From Pseudomonas turukhanskensis (lineage in GTDB: Bacteria > Pseudomonadota > Gammaproteobacteria > Pseudomonadales > Pseudomonadaceae), in contig NZ_BSFN01000001.1 of NCBI RefSeq assembly GCF_027922365.1, positions 509,671-573,670 of the forward strand: a DNA stretch of 64,000 nucleotides, written 5' to 3'. Made by a program: the position numbers and the translations under genes. Below are positions 1 through 8,197 of the stretch, piece after piece. The notes beneath the pieces are model-generated. The model did no database searches. It worked only from the letters and a program-made list of their open reading frames with translations, and was not told the origin of the DNA. Position 1 is the stretch's first letter. Each line of letters begins with the position of its first letter.

Positions 1-163
1 TATGCGGCACGCCGCGTTCGTCGTAACGCACACTGACGGCGCCGTCCAGGTGGGCCAGTTGTACCTGGCCATCGCGCATCGGCTGTTTGCTGTGGATATA
101 CCAGGTGGCGCCTGCGGCAACGGCGGCTACCACCACGGCAAGGGCGGTCAAGGTGCGTTTCAT
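1..163 (-). CDS. Penicillin acylase family protein, N-terminal fragment
   Basis: This is the first 54 codons of a gene that runs off the left edge. It starts with a hydrophobic N-terminal segment (MKRTLTALAVVVAAVAAGA), either an uncleaved anchor or a signal peptide. The following VRYDERGVPH stretch resembles the opening of Ntn-hydrolase penicillin/acyl-homoserine-lactone acylases, where a D-x-x-GVPHI motif follows the first strand. An AAGGA ribosome binding site lies about 8 bases before the ATG. The gene is divergent from an AraC regulator, and three 19-bp repeats sit between the two. The catalytic serine and the spacer peptide are outside the window, so the substrate cannot be judged. The family call rests on a short stretch. 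Confidence 0.65.
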   Translation of the reverse strand, partial: MKRTLTALAVVVAAVAAGATWYIHSKQPMRDGQVQLAHLDGAVSVRYDERGVPH

Positions 164-176
164 CGATGTGTCCTTA

Positions 177-233
177 TTGTTATGGCGCGGCACTGTTGTT
201 ATGGCGCAGCAGTATTGCTATGCCGCAGCGCTA
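177..233. repeat. Three tandem 19-bp direct repeats (candidate AraC-type operator)
   Basis: Three head-to-tail copies start at 177, 196 and 215, each opening with TTGYTATGSCGC. They end 13 bases before the acylase start codon and lie between it and the divergent AraC gene. AraC-family proteins commonly bind direct-repeat half-sites, so an operator is plausible. The repeat itself is seen; its function is inferred. Confidence 0.5.
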
Positions 234-345
234 CGGCTGGGGCGCGCGAACCGCATTTTGCGCATCGGCGTCAGTCGCCGGCATTGACCAGCGGTCGCAA
301 TGGTGAAAGTCTCCGGTCAATCCCCTTTTCTGCCAAGCCGCCCCC

Positions 346-1392
346 ATGTCTACCGCCAGTGCCGTGCTCACCCATTCGCCCACCATGCGCCGCCTGCTCT
401 ATGAAGGCTTGCTGAGCCTGGGTTGGGACCCCACGGACACCTACCGTCGCGCCTACCAGGGCGTACCGCTGTTGCCGCCGACGATTTCTGGCCGCGAAGA
501 ACACGACAACGCGCCGCTATTCTGGGAAGCGCTGCAAGACCTGACGGGCGATTGCGATATCGGCCTGCACCTGGCCGAAGTGATGAAGCCCCGGCCGCTG
601 GATGTGGTGAGTTACCTGCTGCTGGCCAGCCGCGACCTTCGCGAAGCGCTGCAGTGCTTTGTGCGCTATCAGCACATTCTTTCCGGTGGCTTTGCCGCTT
701 ACCTGGACGAGCAAGGCGACAGCGTGCGGCTGGTGCTGGACCTCAACTACCGGGGTTTTGGTTCGCTGCGCCAGCAGATCGAGTGCCTGGCGCTGCTGCT
801 GATCAACATGCTCGGTAGCGTCACCGACCAGGAGTTTCAGGTGCAGGGGGTGGATTTTCGTCACCCCGCGCCACGCCGCCTGAGTGAGCACAAACGCCTG
901 TTCGGCCTGACGCCACGCTTCGCCCAGGCCCATGACGCGTTGGTGTTTTCCAGCAGCCTGCTCAACCGCCCTTCGCGCAGCGCCCACCCAAGGCTGTTTA
1001 CCTTGCTTAGCCAGCAAGCCGAGCTGGAGTTGCAGGAGCTGGGCGAAGATCAGCTGCTTAACCGCGTGCGCTATTGGCTGCAAGGCCACCTGGGCCAGGC
1101 CACCTGCACGCTGGTGGGCTGCGCTGACGCGCTGCATATGAACGCCGGCGCTCTGCAACGTGCTCTGGCGGCACAGAGCAGCAGTTTTCGCGTATTGCAT
1201 GAGGAGGTGCGACGCCTGCACGCCAGCCAGTTACTGGAGGCCGGCCAGCCGATTCGCGAGGTGGCGCGGGCGTGCGGGTTTGCCGAGTTGTCGCCGTTTT
1301 ACCGCGCTTTTCGCCGTTGGCAGGGCATGACGCCGCAGGCTTATCAGCTCAAGGCGCAGGCATTGGCGCAGCGGGTTCAGGCGCTGACCTGA
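346..1392 (+). CDS. AraC family transcriptional regulator
   Basis: A 348-residue regulator. The N-terminal ~200 residues match the arabinose-binding-like domain found in OruR/ArgR-type AraC proteins of pseudomonads. The C-terminal ~100 residues carry the two helix-turn-helix units, with the second one around [20 protein letters not shown] followed by the family-typical W-x-G-x-TP-x-x-Y. It is divergent from the penicillin-acylase gene and probably controls it. The repeats at 177-233 are candidate binding sites. I see no strong ribosome binding site before the ATG. Its last 16 bases overlap the convergent chemoreceptor gene. Confidence 0.9.
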   Translation: MSTASAVLTHSPTMRRLLYEGLLSLGWDPTDTYRRAYQGVPLLPPTISGREEHDNAPLFWEALQDLTGDCDIGLHLAEVMKPRPLDVVSYLLLASRDLREALQCFVRYQHILSGGFAAYLDEQGDSVRLVLDLNYRGFGSLRQQIECLALLLINMLGSVTDQEFQVQGVDFRHPAPRRLSEHKRLFGLTPRFAQAHDALVFSSSLLNRPSRSAHPRLFTLLSQQAELELQELGEDQLLNRVRYWLQGHLGQATCTLVGCADALHMNAGALQRALAAQSSSFRVLHEEVRRLHASQLLEAGQPIREVARACGFAELSPFYRAFRRWQGMTPQAYQLKAQALAQRVQALT

Positions 1393-2876
1393 AAGCGCTG
1401 GCTTAGGCGATTGAGCCGCTCGGCCAGTTGCCGCAGGCGCTGACCGTTACTGTCCAGCGCGGCGGCATCGCCGACATTCTGCTGGGCCACCTGCTGCACG
1501 CTGCTCAGGTGCTCGCTCACCTCGTTGCTGACTTCCACCTGCAGGTGGGTGGCGCTGGCGATGGACTGATTAAGGCGCGTGATGGCGCCGATGTCCTGTG
1601 CGACCGCGCTGAGCAGGTCGGCGGCGCTCTGGCTGTCCGTGACGCAGCGCTGCACGCTGGTCTGGCTTTCGTGCATGGCGGTAGCGGCCTGGCGACTGCT
1701 GTGTTGCAGGCGGGCGATGATGTCCTGGATTTCGGCGGTGGACAGCGCGGTTTTCTGCGCCAGGTTGCGCACTTCATCGGCCACCACGGCAAAGCCCCGC
1801 CCCTGATCACCGGCCCGCGCCGCTTCAATGGCGGCATTGAGTGCCAGCAGGTTGGTTTGCTCGGCAATGCTGCGGATCACCTCCAGCACCCGGCCGATCT
1901 GCTCGGACTGGCTGGCCAGTGATTGCACCTCGCGGTCGGTGCCGACGATATGTTCGGCCAATTTTTCGATTTCTTCGCGCACCTGGATAACCGAGCGGTT
2001 GCCGGCGCTGGCCTGCTGGTTGGCCGTCTCGGCGGAATGGGCGGCCTGGTCGGCATGTGCGGCCACTTCATCGATGGCCCTGCTCATCTGCTGCATGGCC
2101 TGGCTCATGTAGTTGACCTCTGCCTCCTGACGCTGCGCCCCGTCGCGCAGCTTGCCGGTGGCCTGGCCCAGTTGCTGGCCCATCTCGGTGAGGCCCTGGG
2201 TGTCGACGATCACGGCGCTGACCAGTTCGTCGAGCAATTCGAGAAAGTGATTGAAGCGCACGGCGGTGTCGCCGGAAGCCGGGCTGCGGTAGCGCAGATC
2301 AATGCCATCGTCGCGTTGAGTCAGGTGCGCGGCGGTGGTCATCAGGGCGAGGTTTTCCTGGGCGTCCACATAGGTTTGCTGGGCCAGGTAGATAAGGATG
2401 GCGCTTTCCAGCACCACGTAAAACGCGTGGAGGAAAATCCGTGGCCAGGTGCCCTGCGGGATCACCGCCACATCGATGCCCTGGCTTTGCATGGCAAAGA
2501 AGGCCAGGTGGTGCACGGCAATCACGGCGGCGGCTACTACAATCGGCAGCCAGTCGCGGTAGTACACCAGAAAGGCGAGCAGCACGAAGATGCCGAAGTG
2601 CATTTCCAGCAGGCCGTTGCTCACGTTCACATGCAGCGCCGACATCACCATAAACGCCGCGCCCATGCAGCAGCGCAGCAGGCGGCGGCCCGGTATCAGC
2701 AGGTGCATGGTCGTCATCACCGCCACCGTGAGGCCGCCCACCACCAGCGCCTGGCCCCAGGAGCCATGCCAGCCGGCAAGGCCCAGGGCCCAGAAAAACA
2801 TCAGCCACAACACGGCGAGCATGATGCGGTCGGCTTTGCGGTAATGAGCATCGAGCGTAAACAGCGGGGTAGTCAC
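1377..2876 (-). CDS. Methyl-accepting chemotaxis protein with membrane-embedded sensor
   Basis: A 499-residue chemoreceptor starting at GTG with GAGG seven bases upstream. The N-terminal 170 residues form about five or six membrane helices with no sizeable periplasmic loop, unlike classical receptors. Several histidines lie in or near these helices (residues about 58, 82, 93, 122, 123 and 150). A HAMP-like linker follows, then the cytoplasmic coiled coil with the conserved signalling hairpin [20 protein letters not shown] around residue 345. It should signal to CheA/CheW, which are not encoded nearby. The ligand is unknown; the layout suggests a membrane-dissolved or redox-type cue, but that is inference. 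The 3' end overlaps the AraC gene by 16 bases. Confidence 0.92.
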   Translation of the reverse strand: MTTPLFTLDAHYRKADRIMLAVLWLMFFWALGLAGWHGSWGQALVVGGLTVAVMTTMHLLIPGRRLLRCCMGAAFMVMSALHVNVSNGLLEMHFGIFVLLAFLVYYRDWLPIVVAAAVIAVHHLAFFAMQSQGIDVAVIPQGTWPRIFLHAFYVVLESAILIYLAQQTYVDAQENLALMTTAAHLTQRDDGIDLRYRSPASGDTAVRFNHFLELLDELVSAVIVDTQGLTEMGQQLGQATGKLRDGAQRQEAEVNYMSQAMQQMSRAIDEVAAHADQAAHSAETANQQASAGNRSVIQVREEIEKLAEHIVGTDREVQSLASQSEQIGRVLEVIRSIAEQTNLLALNAAIEAARAGDQGRGFAVVADEVRNLAQKTALSTAEIQDIIARLQHSSRQAATAMHESQTSVQRCVTDSQSAADLLSAVAQDIGAITRLNQSIASATHLQVEVSNEVSEHLSSVQQVAQQNVGDAAALDSNGQRLRQLAERLNRLSQRFQVSA

Positions 2877-2978
2877 AGGCAGACCTCAGGCAAGGCCCAG
2901 CGCCATCAAGGCGTATGAACGCAGGCGGCAGGCAGGAAGCATTTTGTCTACTGAGTGTCGTACAGCTTTGCGAACCTG

Positions 2979-3557
2979 TCAGGGCGCAGGCGCTGCCCAC
3001 TGACAAAAGCACCCGACCGCCAGCGTATGGGTGGCGCTTACGGCGCGGCCCTGGGCCAGCGCTTCGAGAATCGGCTCGATAAAGCTGTTGCTCGAGGTGC
3101 AGGTGGCGCCTTCGCTGTAAGGGCCGAAGTAGGCGAGGTTGCCGTTTTTATCCCAGATGCCCACCGCCGGGCTGGCGGGCAAATGCTCGGCGCCGGGGAA
3201 GGCGCTAAGCGGTTGCAGAGCACGGAGGGTGTCCGGCAACTGGCCCTTGCTGCCGGGCTTTTGCACGGCGTAGAAGGCAACGCCTTGGGGACCGAAGCGG
3301 GTCAGCAGTTCGGCCAGGTGTTGCTGGTTGCCGACATTGCACGGGCAAGCCGGGTCCCAGAAATGCACCACACGAATCGGCCCTGGGCCGGCAAGGCTGG
3401 CGGGAAGTTGCAGCGGGTCGCCGGAAAACAGCGTGGTGGTTTCCGCGAACGGCCGGATAAAACGCGCTTCGTACCACCAGAAGGCGCTCACCATGGCGCC
3501 CAGCCAGACAACGGCAAGCAGGGTGGCGAGAATGGTTTTGCGAGGAGGCAGGCGCAT
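2979..3557 (-). CDS. DUF6436 thioredoxin-like membrane-anchored protein
   Basis: A 192-residue protein with one N-terminal membrane helix (about residues 9-28) and a predicted periplasmic thioredoxin-like domain. The usual redox position reads HFWDPACPCN, so the canonical CxxC is replaced by CPC. A second CxC (GCFC) lies near the C terminus. This matches DUF6436 proteins of pseudomonads, whose function is not established. A disulfide or metal-handling role in the periplasm is an inference from the fold and the cysteines. No clear Shine-Dalgarno precedes the ATG. Confidence 0.75.
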   Translation of the reverse strand: MRLPPRKTILATLLAVVWLGAMVSAFWWYEARFIRPFAETTTLFSGDPLQLPASLAGPGPIRVVHFWDPACPCNVGNQQHLAELLTRFGPQGVAFYAVQKPGSKGQLPDTLRALQPLSAFPGAEHLPASPAVGIWDKNGNLAYFGPYSEGATCTSSNSFIEPILEALAQGRAVSATHTLAVGCFCQWAAPAP

Positions 3558-3677
3558 GGCTATTAATCGATGGCGGGCGCATAGCTTGCCACGGACGACC
3601 CCGCACTAGAATATCGGCAGCATTTGTGGCGTGACTATGCAGCTCGCGTCTTACCCTTGAGCAGTAGCGAATTCCCT

Positions 3678-4604
3678 ATGTCAGAACCCTTTCAGCCCGA
3701 TTCCCTGCGTTCCCAGTTGCGACCCTTGGCCGCAGCGCAGGCTGAGCCGCCAGAGGCGCAGGCCTACCGGCAGCTGTATCGGCTGAATTTCCCCGGTGCC
3801 ACCAGCCAGCTCGGGCGCATGGAAGTCGGCGGCTACGAGGTGGTGACCCAGTTGTGGTTGCCCCCCAGCCCCAAGGCCACGCTGGTGCTGCAACACGGCT
3901 ATTACGACCATATGGGCCTGTACGGCAATGTGATCGCCTGGGCGTTGAGCATGGGCTTTGCGGTGCTGGCGTGCGACCTGCCGGGGCACGGGCTGTCCAG
4001 CGGTACGCGTGCCAGCATTGGCGAATTCAGTGAGTATCAGGCGGTGTTTCAGCGCTTGCTGAGCGAAGCAGCGAGCCTCGATTTGCCGCAACCGTGGCAC
4101 CTCTGCGGGCAGAGCACCGGTGGGGCCATCATCATCGATTTTCTGCTGAGCAACCCGCCGCGGCCCGAGATTGGCAAAGTGCTCTTGCTGGCGCCGTTGG
4201 TGCGGCCGCGCGCCTGGGGCTGGTCCAAGCTCAGCTATCGGGTGCTCAAACACTTCGTCACCCAGATCCCCCGACGCTTTAGCCCCAACTCCAACGACGC
4301 CGAGTTTCTGGCCTTTATTCAGACAGAACCCCTGCAACCGCTGAGTTTGCCTACCGCTTGGGTCGGTGCGTTATCGCGTTGGGTGCCGCGGATTGAGCGG
4401 GCAGCGCGTAATGCGCGCAGCGTGGTGATTGTGCAGGGGGATGCGGATATGACCGTAGACTGGCGGCACAACCTTGAGGTGCTGCGCGCCAAGTTCGGCG
4501 GCGTGAAAGTGTTGATGCTGGAAGGCGGGCGGCATCATCTTGCCAATGAGAGCAGCGAGATTCGTGAGCGGTACTTTGCGTTTTTGACCGAGCAGTTCGA
4601 ATAA
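3678..4604 (+). CDS. Alpha/beta hydrolase (serine lipase/lysophospholipase-like)
   Basis: A 308-residue cytoplasmic hydrolase of the Hydrolase_4 (monoacylglycerol lipase/PldB-like) type. The nucleophile elbow is GQSTGG, the oxyanion region is LQHGYYDHMG, and the remaining triad members are plausibly the aspartate in GDADMTVDW and the histidine in GGRHHLANE. I chose the internal ATG giving MSEPFQP; the 18 upstream in-frame residues look non-coding. It is likely monocistronic, between two genes on the other strand. The substrate cannot be set from sequence; a lysophospholipid or monoglyceride is the family expectation. Confidence 0.85.
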   Translation: MSEPFQPDSLRSQLRPLAAAQAEPPEAQAYRQLYRLNFPGATSQLGRMEVGGYEVVTQLWLPPSPKATLVLQHGYYDHMGLYGNVIAWALSMGFAVLACDLPGHGLSSGTRASIGEFSEYQAVFQRLLSEAASLDLPQPWHLCGQSTGGAIIIDFLLSNPPRPEIGKVLLLAPLVRPRAWGWSKLSYRVLKHFVTQIPRRFSPNSNDAEFLAFIQTEPLQPLSLPTAWVGALSRWVPRIERAARNARSVVIVQGDADMTVDWRHNLEVLRAKFGGVKVLMLEGGRHHLANESSEIRERYFAFLTEQFE

Positions 4605-4678
4605 CGCAACGCTCTTCAAGGACAGCTGCGTTTCCAGGAATCGAGGCTGAAGGCTCGAGCTTGTGACCTTCGTGAAGG

Positions 4679-5446
4679 CTAGATGCCGGGATTACTGGTG
4701 GGATTCGCCGGCGCCGGCTGCCCCACCGCCAACGCCGCGCGCATGGCCGCCAGCGCGGCCTGGTAATACGCCTTGCCATCGGCCGACTCGGCGAACATCA
4801 CAAACTCATCCAGCTCCGGATCAGAGAGCCCGCTGTAGACATACAGCAGGGTGTTATCCACATCCGCGCCAATCTGCTGCATCAACCGTTGCCGCTGGCT
4901 ATCGAGCATGCCCTGGGCCTGGCCGCCGCCGAGCAGGCCGGGAATCATCTGGCTCAGGCTGTCCGCCGCAACGCCCGCCAGGGCCAGGCTGACCTCTGCG
5001 CCGGCCTCCTTGGCGGGCAGCGCTTGTGCCAGGTGGCGAATCAGCAGGGCACGGGTGCTTTCAGCCTGTATGCGCGGAATGCCATTGGCATGCTTGGCCA
5101 GTTCTTCAGGGCGCGTGGCGTTGACTTCGGCCTGGACGATCTTGCGCCCTAGCGGTGACTGAAAGAAGGCCAGGGCCGGTGCCGGATCAGGCAGTTTTTC
5201 CCGCAGGGTGGTGGCGCCGCGCTGGTCCATGCCTTGTGGAGCAAAACGCTGGTTGCTGTTGGTCACCAGCGCCTGGTACACGGCATCCGGCAGGCTGCTG
5301 CGGTAGCGCTGCTGGGCGGCTTGCAGGGCAGCATTGAAATGCGCGCGTTGCTGCGGCCAGCCGGCCGTTTCGTACAGCTGGCTGTGCTCGTCGGCCTGGC
5401 TGGGCAACGAGCAGAACAACAACACAAGGGCGAGAAGGGCGCGCAT
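4679..5446 (-). CDS. DUF2059 domain-containing secreted protein
   Basis: A 255-residue protein with a clear signal peptide (MRALLALVLLFCSLPSQA, cleavage near residue 18). It is start-supported by AGGAG shortly upstream of this ATG rather than the longer frame. Two helical DUF2059-like repeats make up the mature part; the second (about residues 170-240) contains the typical FVMFAESADGKAYYQA stretch. The family is periplasmic and of unknown function. It is divergent from the oxygenase gene at 5534, with about 87 bases between the starts. Confidence 0.8.
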   Translation of the reverse strand: MRALLALVLLFCSLPSQADEHSQLYETAGWPQQRAHFNAALQAAQQRYRSSLPDAVYQALVTNSNQRFAPQGMDQRGATTLREKLPDPAPALAFFQSPLGRKIVQAEVNATRPEELAKHANGIPRIQAESTRALLIRHLAQALPAKEAGAEVSLALAGVAADSLSQMIPGLLGGGQAQGMLDSQRQRLMQQIGADVDNTLLYVYSGLSDPELDEFVMFAESADGKAYYQAALAAMRAALAVGQPAPANPTSNPGI

Positions 5447-5533
5447 AAAGACTCCTGTCGGGCAGGCCGCTATTTTCAGCGGCATCGCCTGGGCTTGTCG
5501 AGGCGCGTGAGCGGCGCTGGTAGAATCGCCGGC

Positions 5534-6160
5534 ATGCCCAATACATCCGCAACGCTACTGCTCGACCACACGGTGCTGACGACGATCGTCGACGACCTCG
5601 CCACCAGGGGCTGGTCGCAGCACGATCTGTTTATTGCACAGGGTCTGACCCGCGATCTGGCCGCAGAGTGCCAACAACGTGCAGCCGACGGCCGCCTGGC
5701 GCCGGCGGCGGTCGGCCGGGGTGCCTCCGCGCAGGTGCGCGAAGGTGTACGCGGCGACAGCATTCAGTGGTTGGAAGCCGGTGAAAGCGCCGCCACCGAT
5801 GCCTATCTGGCGATGATGGACCAACTGCGCCAGGGGCTTAATCAGGCGCTCTATCTGGGCCTGGACGACTACGAAAGCCACTTTGCGCTGTACCCACCGG
5901 GTGCCTTCTACCAGCGCCATGTCGACCGTTTCCGCGATGACGACCGCCGCACGGTGTCAGCGGTGTTGTACCTCAATGAAGGCTGGTTGCCCGAGCAGGG
6001 TGGGGCGCTGCGGATTTACCCCGAGGATAAGGCGCATGACGTCGCACCTGTGGGCGGGCGGTTGGTGATCTTCATGTCGGGCGAGCTGCCCCACGAGGTA
6101 TTGCCGGCGACGCGGGAGCGGTTGTCGCTGACCGGCTGGTTCCGACGCAGGCAGGCCTGA
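5534..6160 (+). CDS. 2OG-Fe(II) oxygenase (prolyl 4-hydroxylase-like)
   Basis: A 208-residue 2-oxoglutarate- and Fe(II)-dependent dioxygenase of the P4Hc type. Iron ligands are visible as H-x-D in YQRHVDRF and a distal histidine in LPHEVLPA. The arginine of the following RERLSLTGWF segment would bind 2-oxoglutarate. The double-stranded beta-helix core covers about residues 95-205. The substrate is unknown; prolyl or other residues of a protein are the family precedent. The start gives MPNTSATLL; the long in-frame extension upstream is antisense to the DUF2059 gene and was discarded. A REP pair follows directly. Confidence 0.87.
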   Translation: MPNTSATLLLDHTVLTTIVDDLATRGWSQHDLFIAQGLTRDLAAECQQRAADGRLAPAAVGRGASAQVREGVRGDSIQWLEAGESAATDAYLAMMDQLRQGLNQALYLGLDDYESHFALYPPGAFYQRHVDRFRDDDRRTVSAVLYLNEGWLPEQGGALRIYPEDKAHDVAPVGGRLVIFMSGELPHEVLPATRERLSLTGWFRRRQA

Positions 6161-6166
6161 GCAGAT

Positions 6167-6233
6167 TGTAGGAGCCAGCTTGCTGGCGAAGCTTTTCAGG
6201 TCAACAGCTTCGCGAGCAAGCTCGCTCCTACAA
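6167..6233. repeat. REP pair (GTAGGAGC family)
   Basis: An imperfect inverted repeat whose arms begin TGTAGGAGCCAGCTTGCTGG and return as GCAAGCTCGCTCCTACA. The same family recurs at 14090-14152 and 30544-30602. It lies between the convergent oxygenase and DUF6160 genes and could act as a transcript end or stabiliser. Confidence 0.85.
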
Positions 6234-6250
6234 CAGCAAGCCGTTCCGGC

Positions 6251-6793
6251 TTAATGCCCCCACACCTTCACTGTGCCATGCAGGTCGGTGATATCGCGCA
6301 GCTCCAGGCTGCCCATGCGGCTTTCGCCGACGTACATGTCACTGGCCACGCGCAAGCGGATACGCTGCGCAGGCAGGCCGCTGGCGATCAGCTGTTCGTT
6401 GATGGTGGTGAGGTCCGGCAGGGTGAATTGCAGGCGCTGCTGGCCGTCGGTGCCGGTCACCACATCCACCATGAGCGTTGGCTGGTTAACGCCGAAAATC
6501 GGCAGCACCAGGCCCAGTTGCGCCGGCCCCAAGGCAAAGCTGCCGCCGGCGCCGTTTGGGCAATCGCCAGGGTTGACGCAGCCGTTGTCGATTTTCAGGT
6601 TGCGCAGCGAAACACTCCCGCCGGTGTCGGTGAAACGAATCTGGTTGATGCGTGCTTGCAGGTCCAGGCGAATACTGATGCCGGCCTGACCGGCCACTTC
6701 GCTGAGCGCCGGGTTGTCCAGGGCTTGCAGGTCGGCCAGGCACGGCGTGCTGACCAATAGGGCAAGAGCGGCAGAGGTTATTGTTCTTATCAT
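6251..6793 (-). CDS. DUF6160 family secreted protein
   Basis: A 180-residue protein with a signal peptide (MIRTITSAALALLVSTPCLA) followed by the family-typical LQALDNPALSEVAGQAGISI. It continues with beta-rich sequence containing one C-x4-C pair (CVNPGDC). Similar proteins in Pseudomonas and Acinetobacter are annotated DUF6160 or putative pilus-system FilA-like; experimental function is lacking as far as I know. It is probably exported and surface- or periplasm-located. The gene appears to be a single transcription unit. Confidence 0.75.
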   Translation of the reverse strand: MIRTITSAALALLVSTPCLADLQALDNPALSEVAGQAGISIRLDLQARINQIRFTDTGGSVSLRNLKIDNGCVNPGDCPNGAGGSFALGPAQLGLVLPIFGVNQPTLMVDVVTGTDGQQRLQFTLPDLTTINEQLIASGLPAQRIRLRVASDMYVGESRMGSLELRDITDLHGTVKVWGH

Positions 6794-7023
6794 GGCGGCG
6801 CTTCCGTTGCGGGCTTTGCGGGTGCCGGCAGTCTGGCCGGGCCGCTGGGCTGGAGCCAGTCAAGCGAAGCGCTTCCCGTCGAAGGATCGGCCCACAGAGC
6901 GCAAGACAAAGCGGTTTTACGGGTTAATGCTGGCCAAGCCTTACCTTCGATAGGCGCGCAAGTGTGCGGTGTTACCGGCAGTGACCTGGGGTAGGCTGCT
7001 GGTGCTGGGTGAGGAGGGTAAAG

Positions 7024-7518
7024 ATGGAAAAGATTCTGGTGAGTCGTTGCCTGCTGGGGCATCGGGTGCGCTATGACGGCGGCGCTCATGGCCCCTTCGA
7101 TCAATTGACGCTCTGGCAGTCAGAAGGCCGGGTGGTGGCGGTGTGTCCGGAAGTGGCAGGCGGCCTGCCTACGCCGCGCCCGGCAGCGGAAATTCCCGGC
7201 GGCCAGGGCGTGCAGGTTCTCGATGGCCAGGCGCGGGTGCTGACCGAGGCGGGTGAAGATGTCAGCACGCAATTTCTCGAGGGCGCCCGGCAGGCGTTGG
7301 CGCTGGTGCAGCGCCACGGCATCCGTGTTGCGGTGCTTAAAGCCCGCAGCCCCTCGTGCGGCAATCGGGAAACCTACGACGGCAGTTTTTCCGGTCAGAA
7401 AGTGAATGGCGAAGGCGTGACCGCCGCGTTGCTGCACCGAGCCGGCGTGCAGGTTTTCAACGAAAACCAACTGGCCGCTGCGCTTGAAGCCTTACAGGCT
7501 CTGGATTTACCGAGTTAA
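7024..7518 (+). CDS. DUF523 domain-containing protein
   Basis: A 164-residue cytoplasmic protein beginning MEKILVSRCLLGHRVRYDGG, the hallmark of DUF523 (YbbK-like) proteins. Further conserved pieces are CPEVAGGLPTPRPAAEI and KARSPSCG, giving three conserved cysteines that could form a metal or Fe-S site (inference). The start at this ATG has GAGGAGGG about 6 bases upstream. It matches the family in length. Function unknown. Confidence 0.88.
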   Translation: MEKILVSRCLLGHRVRYDGGAHGPFDQLTLWQSEGRVVAVCPEVAGGLPTPRPAAEIPGGQGVQVLDGQARVLTEAGEDVSTQFLEGARQALALVQRHGIRVAVLKARSPSCGNRETYDGSFSGQKVNGEGVTAALLHRAGVQVFNENQLAAALEALQALDLPS

Positions 7519-7619
7519 CGCGCGGGCGAGAAGCCTGAACCCTCCTACACTCTGATGGTCACTAAATGAGCAGCTCGGACAACGGGCGGTTTCTTATAAG
7601 GACCCTGGAGGGCTCACGC

Positions 7620-8063
7620 ATGAAAACCCAGTTTGCAGTGCTGATCGCCATGGCACTTGGCGTTGGCGCCACTGCCCACGCCGCTACCCCCGAGCCTGCC
7701 GTGCCGATTGAAGTCACGCAGACGGCGCAGCTGTATTTTATGGAGCCTATGGACGGCGCCACCGTGGACCGGCCGTTCGCCATCAAATTCGGCGTGCGCA
7801 CCGTAACCGTTACACCGGGCATGTCGCCGCCGGTGACCGCCGCGCCCGATAACCAGATTCACCTGCTGATCGATGCCCCGCCGGTGTCGGCCAATATGCC
7901 AGTGCTGCGCAGTGATCAGGTGCGGTTGCTGACATCCGACCAGAAAGAGAAATTTGTCCTGCCCAGCGGGCCGCACCGCTTGCAGCTGGTGCAAACCGAC
8001 AAGAACGGCGTGCTGGCGCCACTGCCAGTCGTTTCGCCGGTGATCAATATCACCGTGAAGTGA
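7620..8063 (+). CDS. DUF4399 domain-containing periplasmic protein
   Basis: A 147-residue protein with a signal peptide (MKTQFAVLIAMALGVGATAHA). The DUF4399 domain has the characteristic FMEPMDGATV, IHLLIDAP and LPSGPHRLQLV segments. The domain is often found in small secreted proteins of proteobacteria and has no assigned function. I chose the ATG after the GGAGG at about 7607-7611 rather than the in-frame ATG at 7566. It is convergent with serA; a REP and a bidirectional terminator lie between. Confidence 0.83.
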   Translation: MKTQFAVLIAMALGVGATAHAATPEPAVPIEVTQTAQLYFMEPMDGATVDRPFAIKFGVRTVTVTPGMSPPVTAAPDNQIHLLIDAPPVSANMPVLRSDQVRLLTSDQKEKFVLPSGPHRLQLVQTDKNGVLAPLPVVSPVINITVK

Positions 8064-8072
8064 CGCGGTTTC

Positions 8073-8139
8073 GTAGGGTGTGCTCTGCGCACCATTAGCG
8101 CTTGCAGGGAGAGCGCTTGGTGCGCGTAGCACACCCTAC
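8073..8139. repeat. Inverted repeat, GTAGGGTGTGC family
   Basis: The arms read GTAGGGTGTGCTCTGCGCACC and, on return, GGTGCGCGTAGCACACCCTAC. A second copy of this family is at 23307-23368. It is intergenic, downstream of the DUF4399 gene. Confidence 0.8.
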
Positions 8140-8156
8140 AAGATCAAGGGCAATAA

Positions 8157-8182
8157 AAAAGGGAGGCCGAGGCCTCCCTTTT
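8157..8182. terminator. Bidirectional rho-independent terminator (DUF4399 / serA)
   Basis: A GGGAGGCC/GGCCTCCC hairpin flanked by an A-run on the left and a short T-run on the right. It can terminate the convergent serA transcript and the DUF4399 transcript. Confidence 0.8.
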
Positions 8183-8197
8183 CACATCTGCAGTCGC

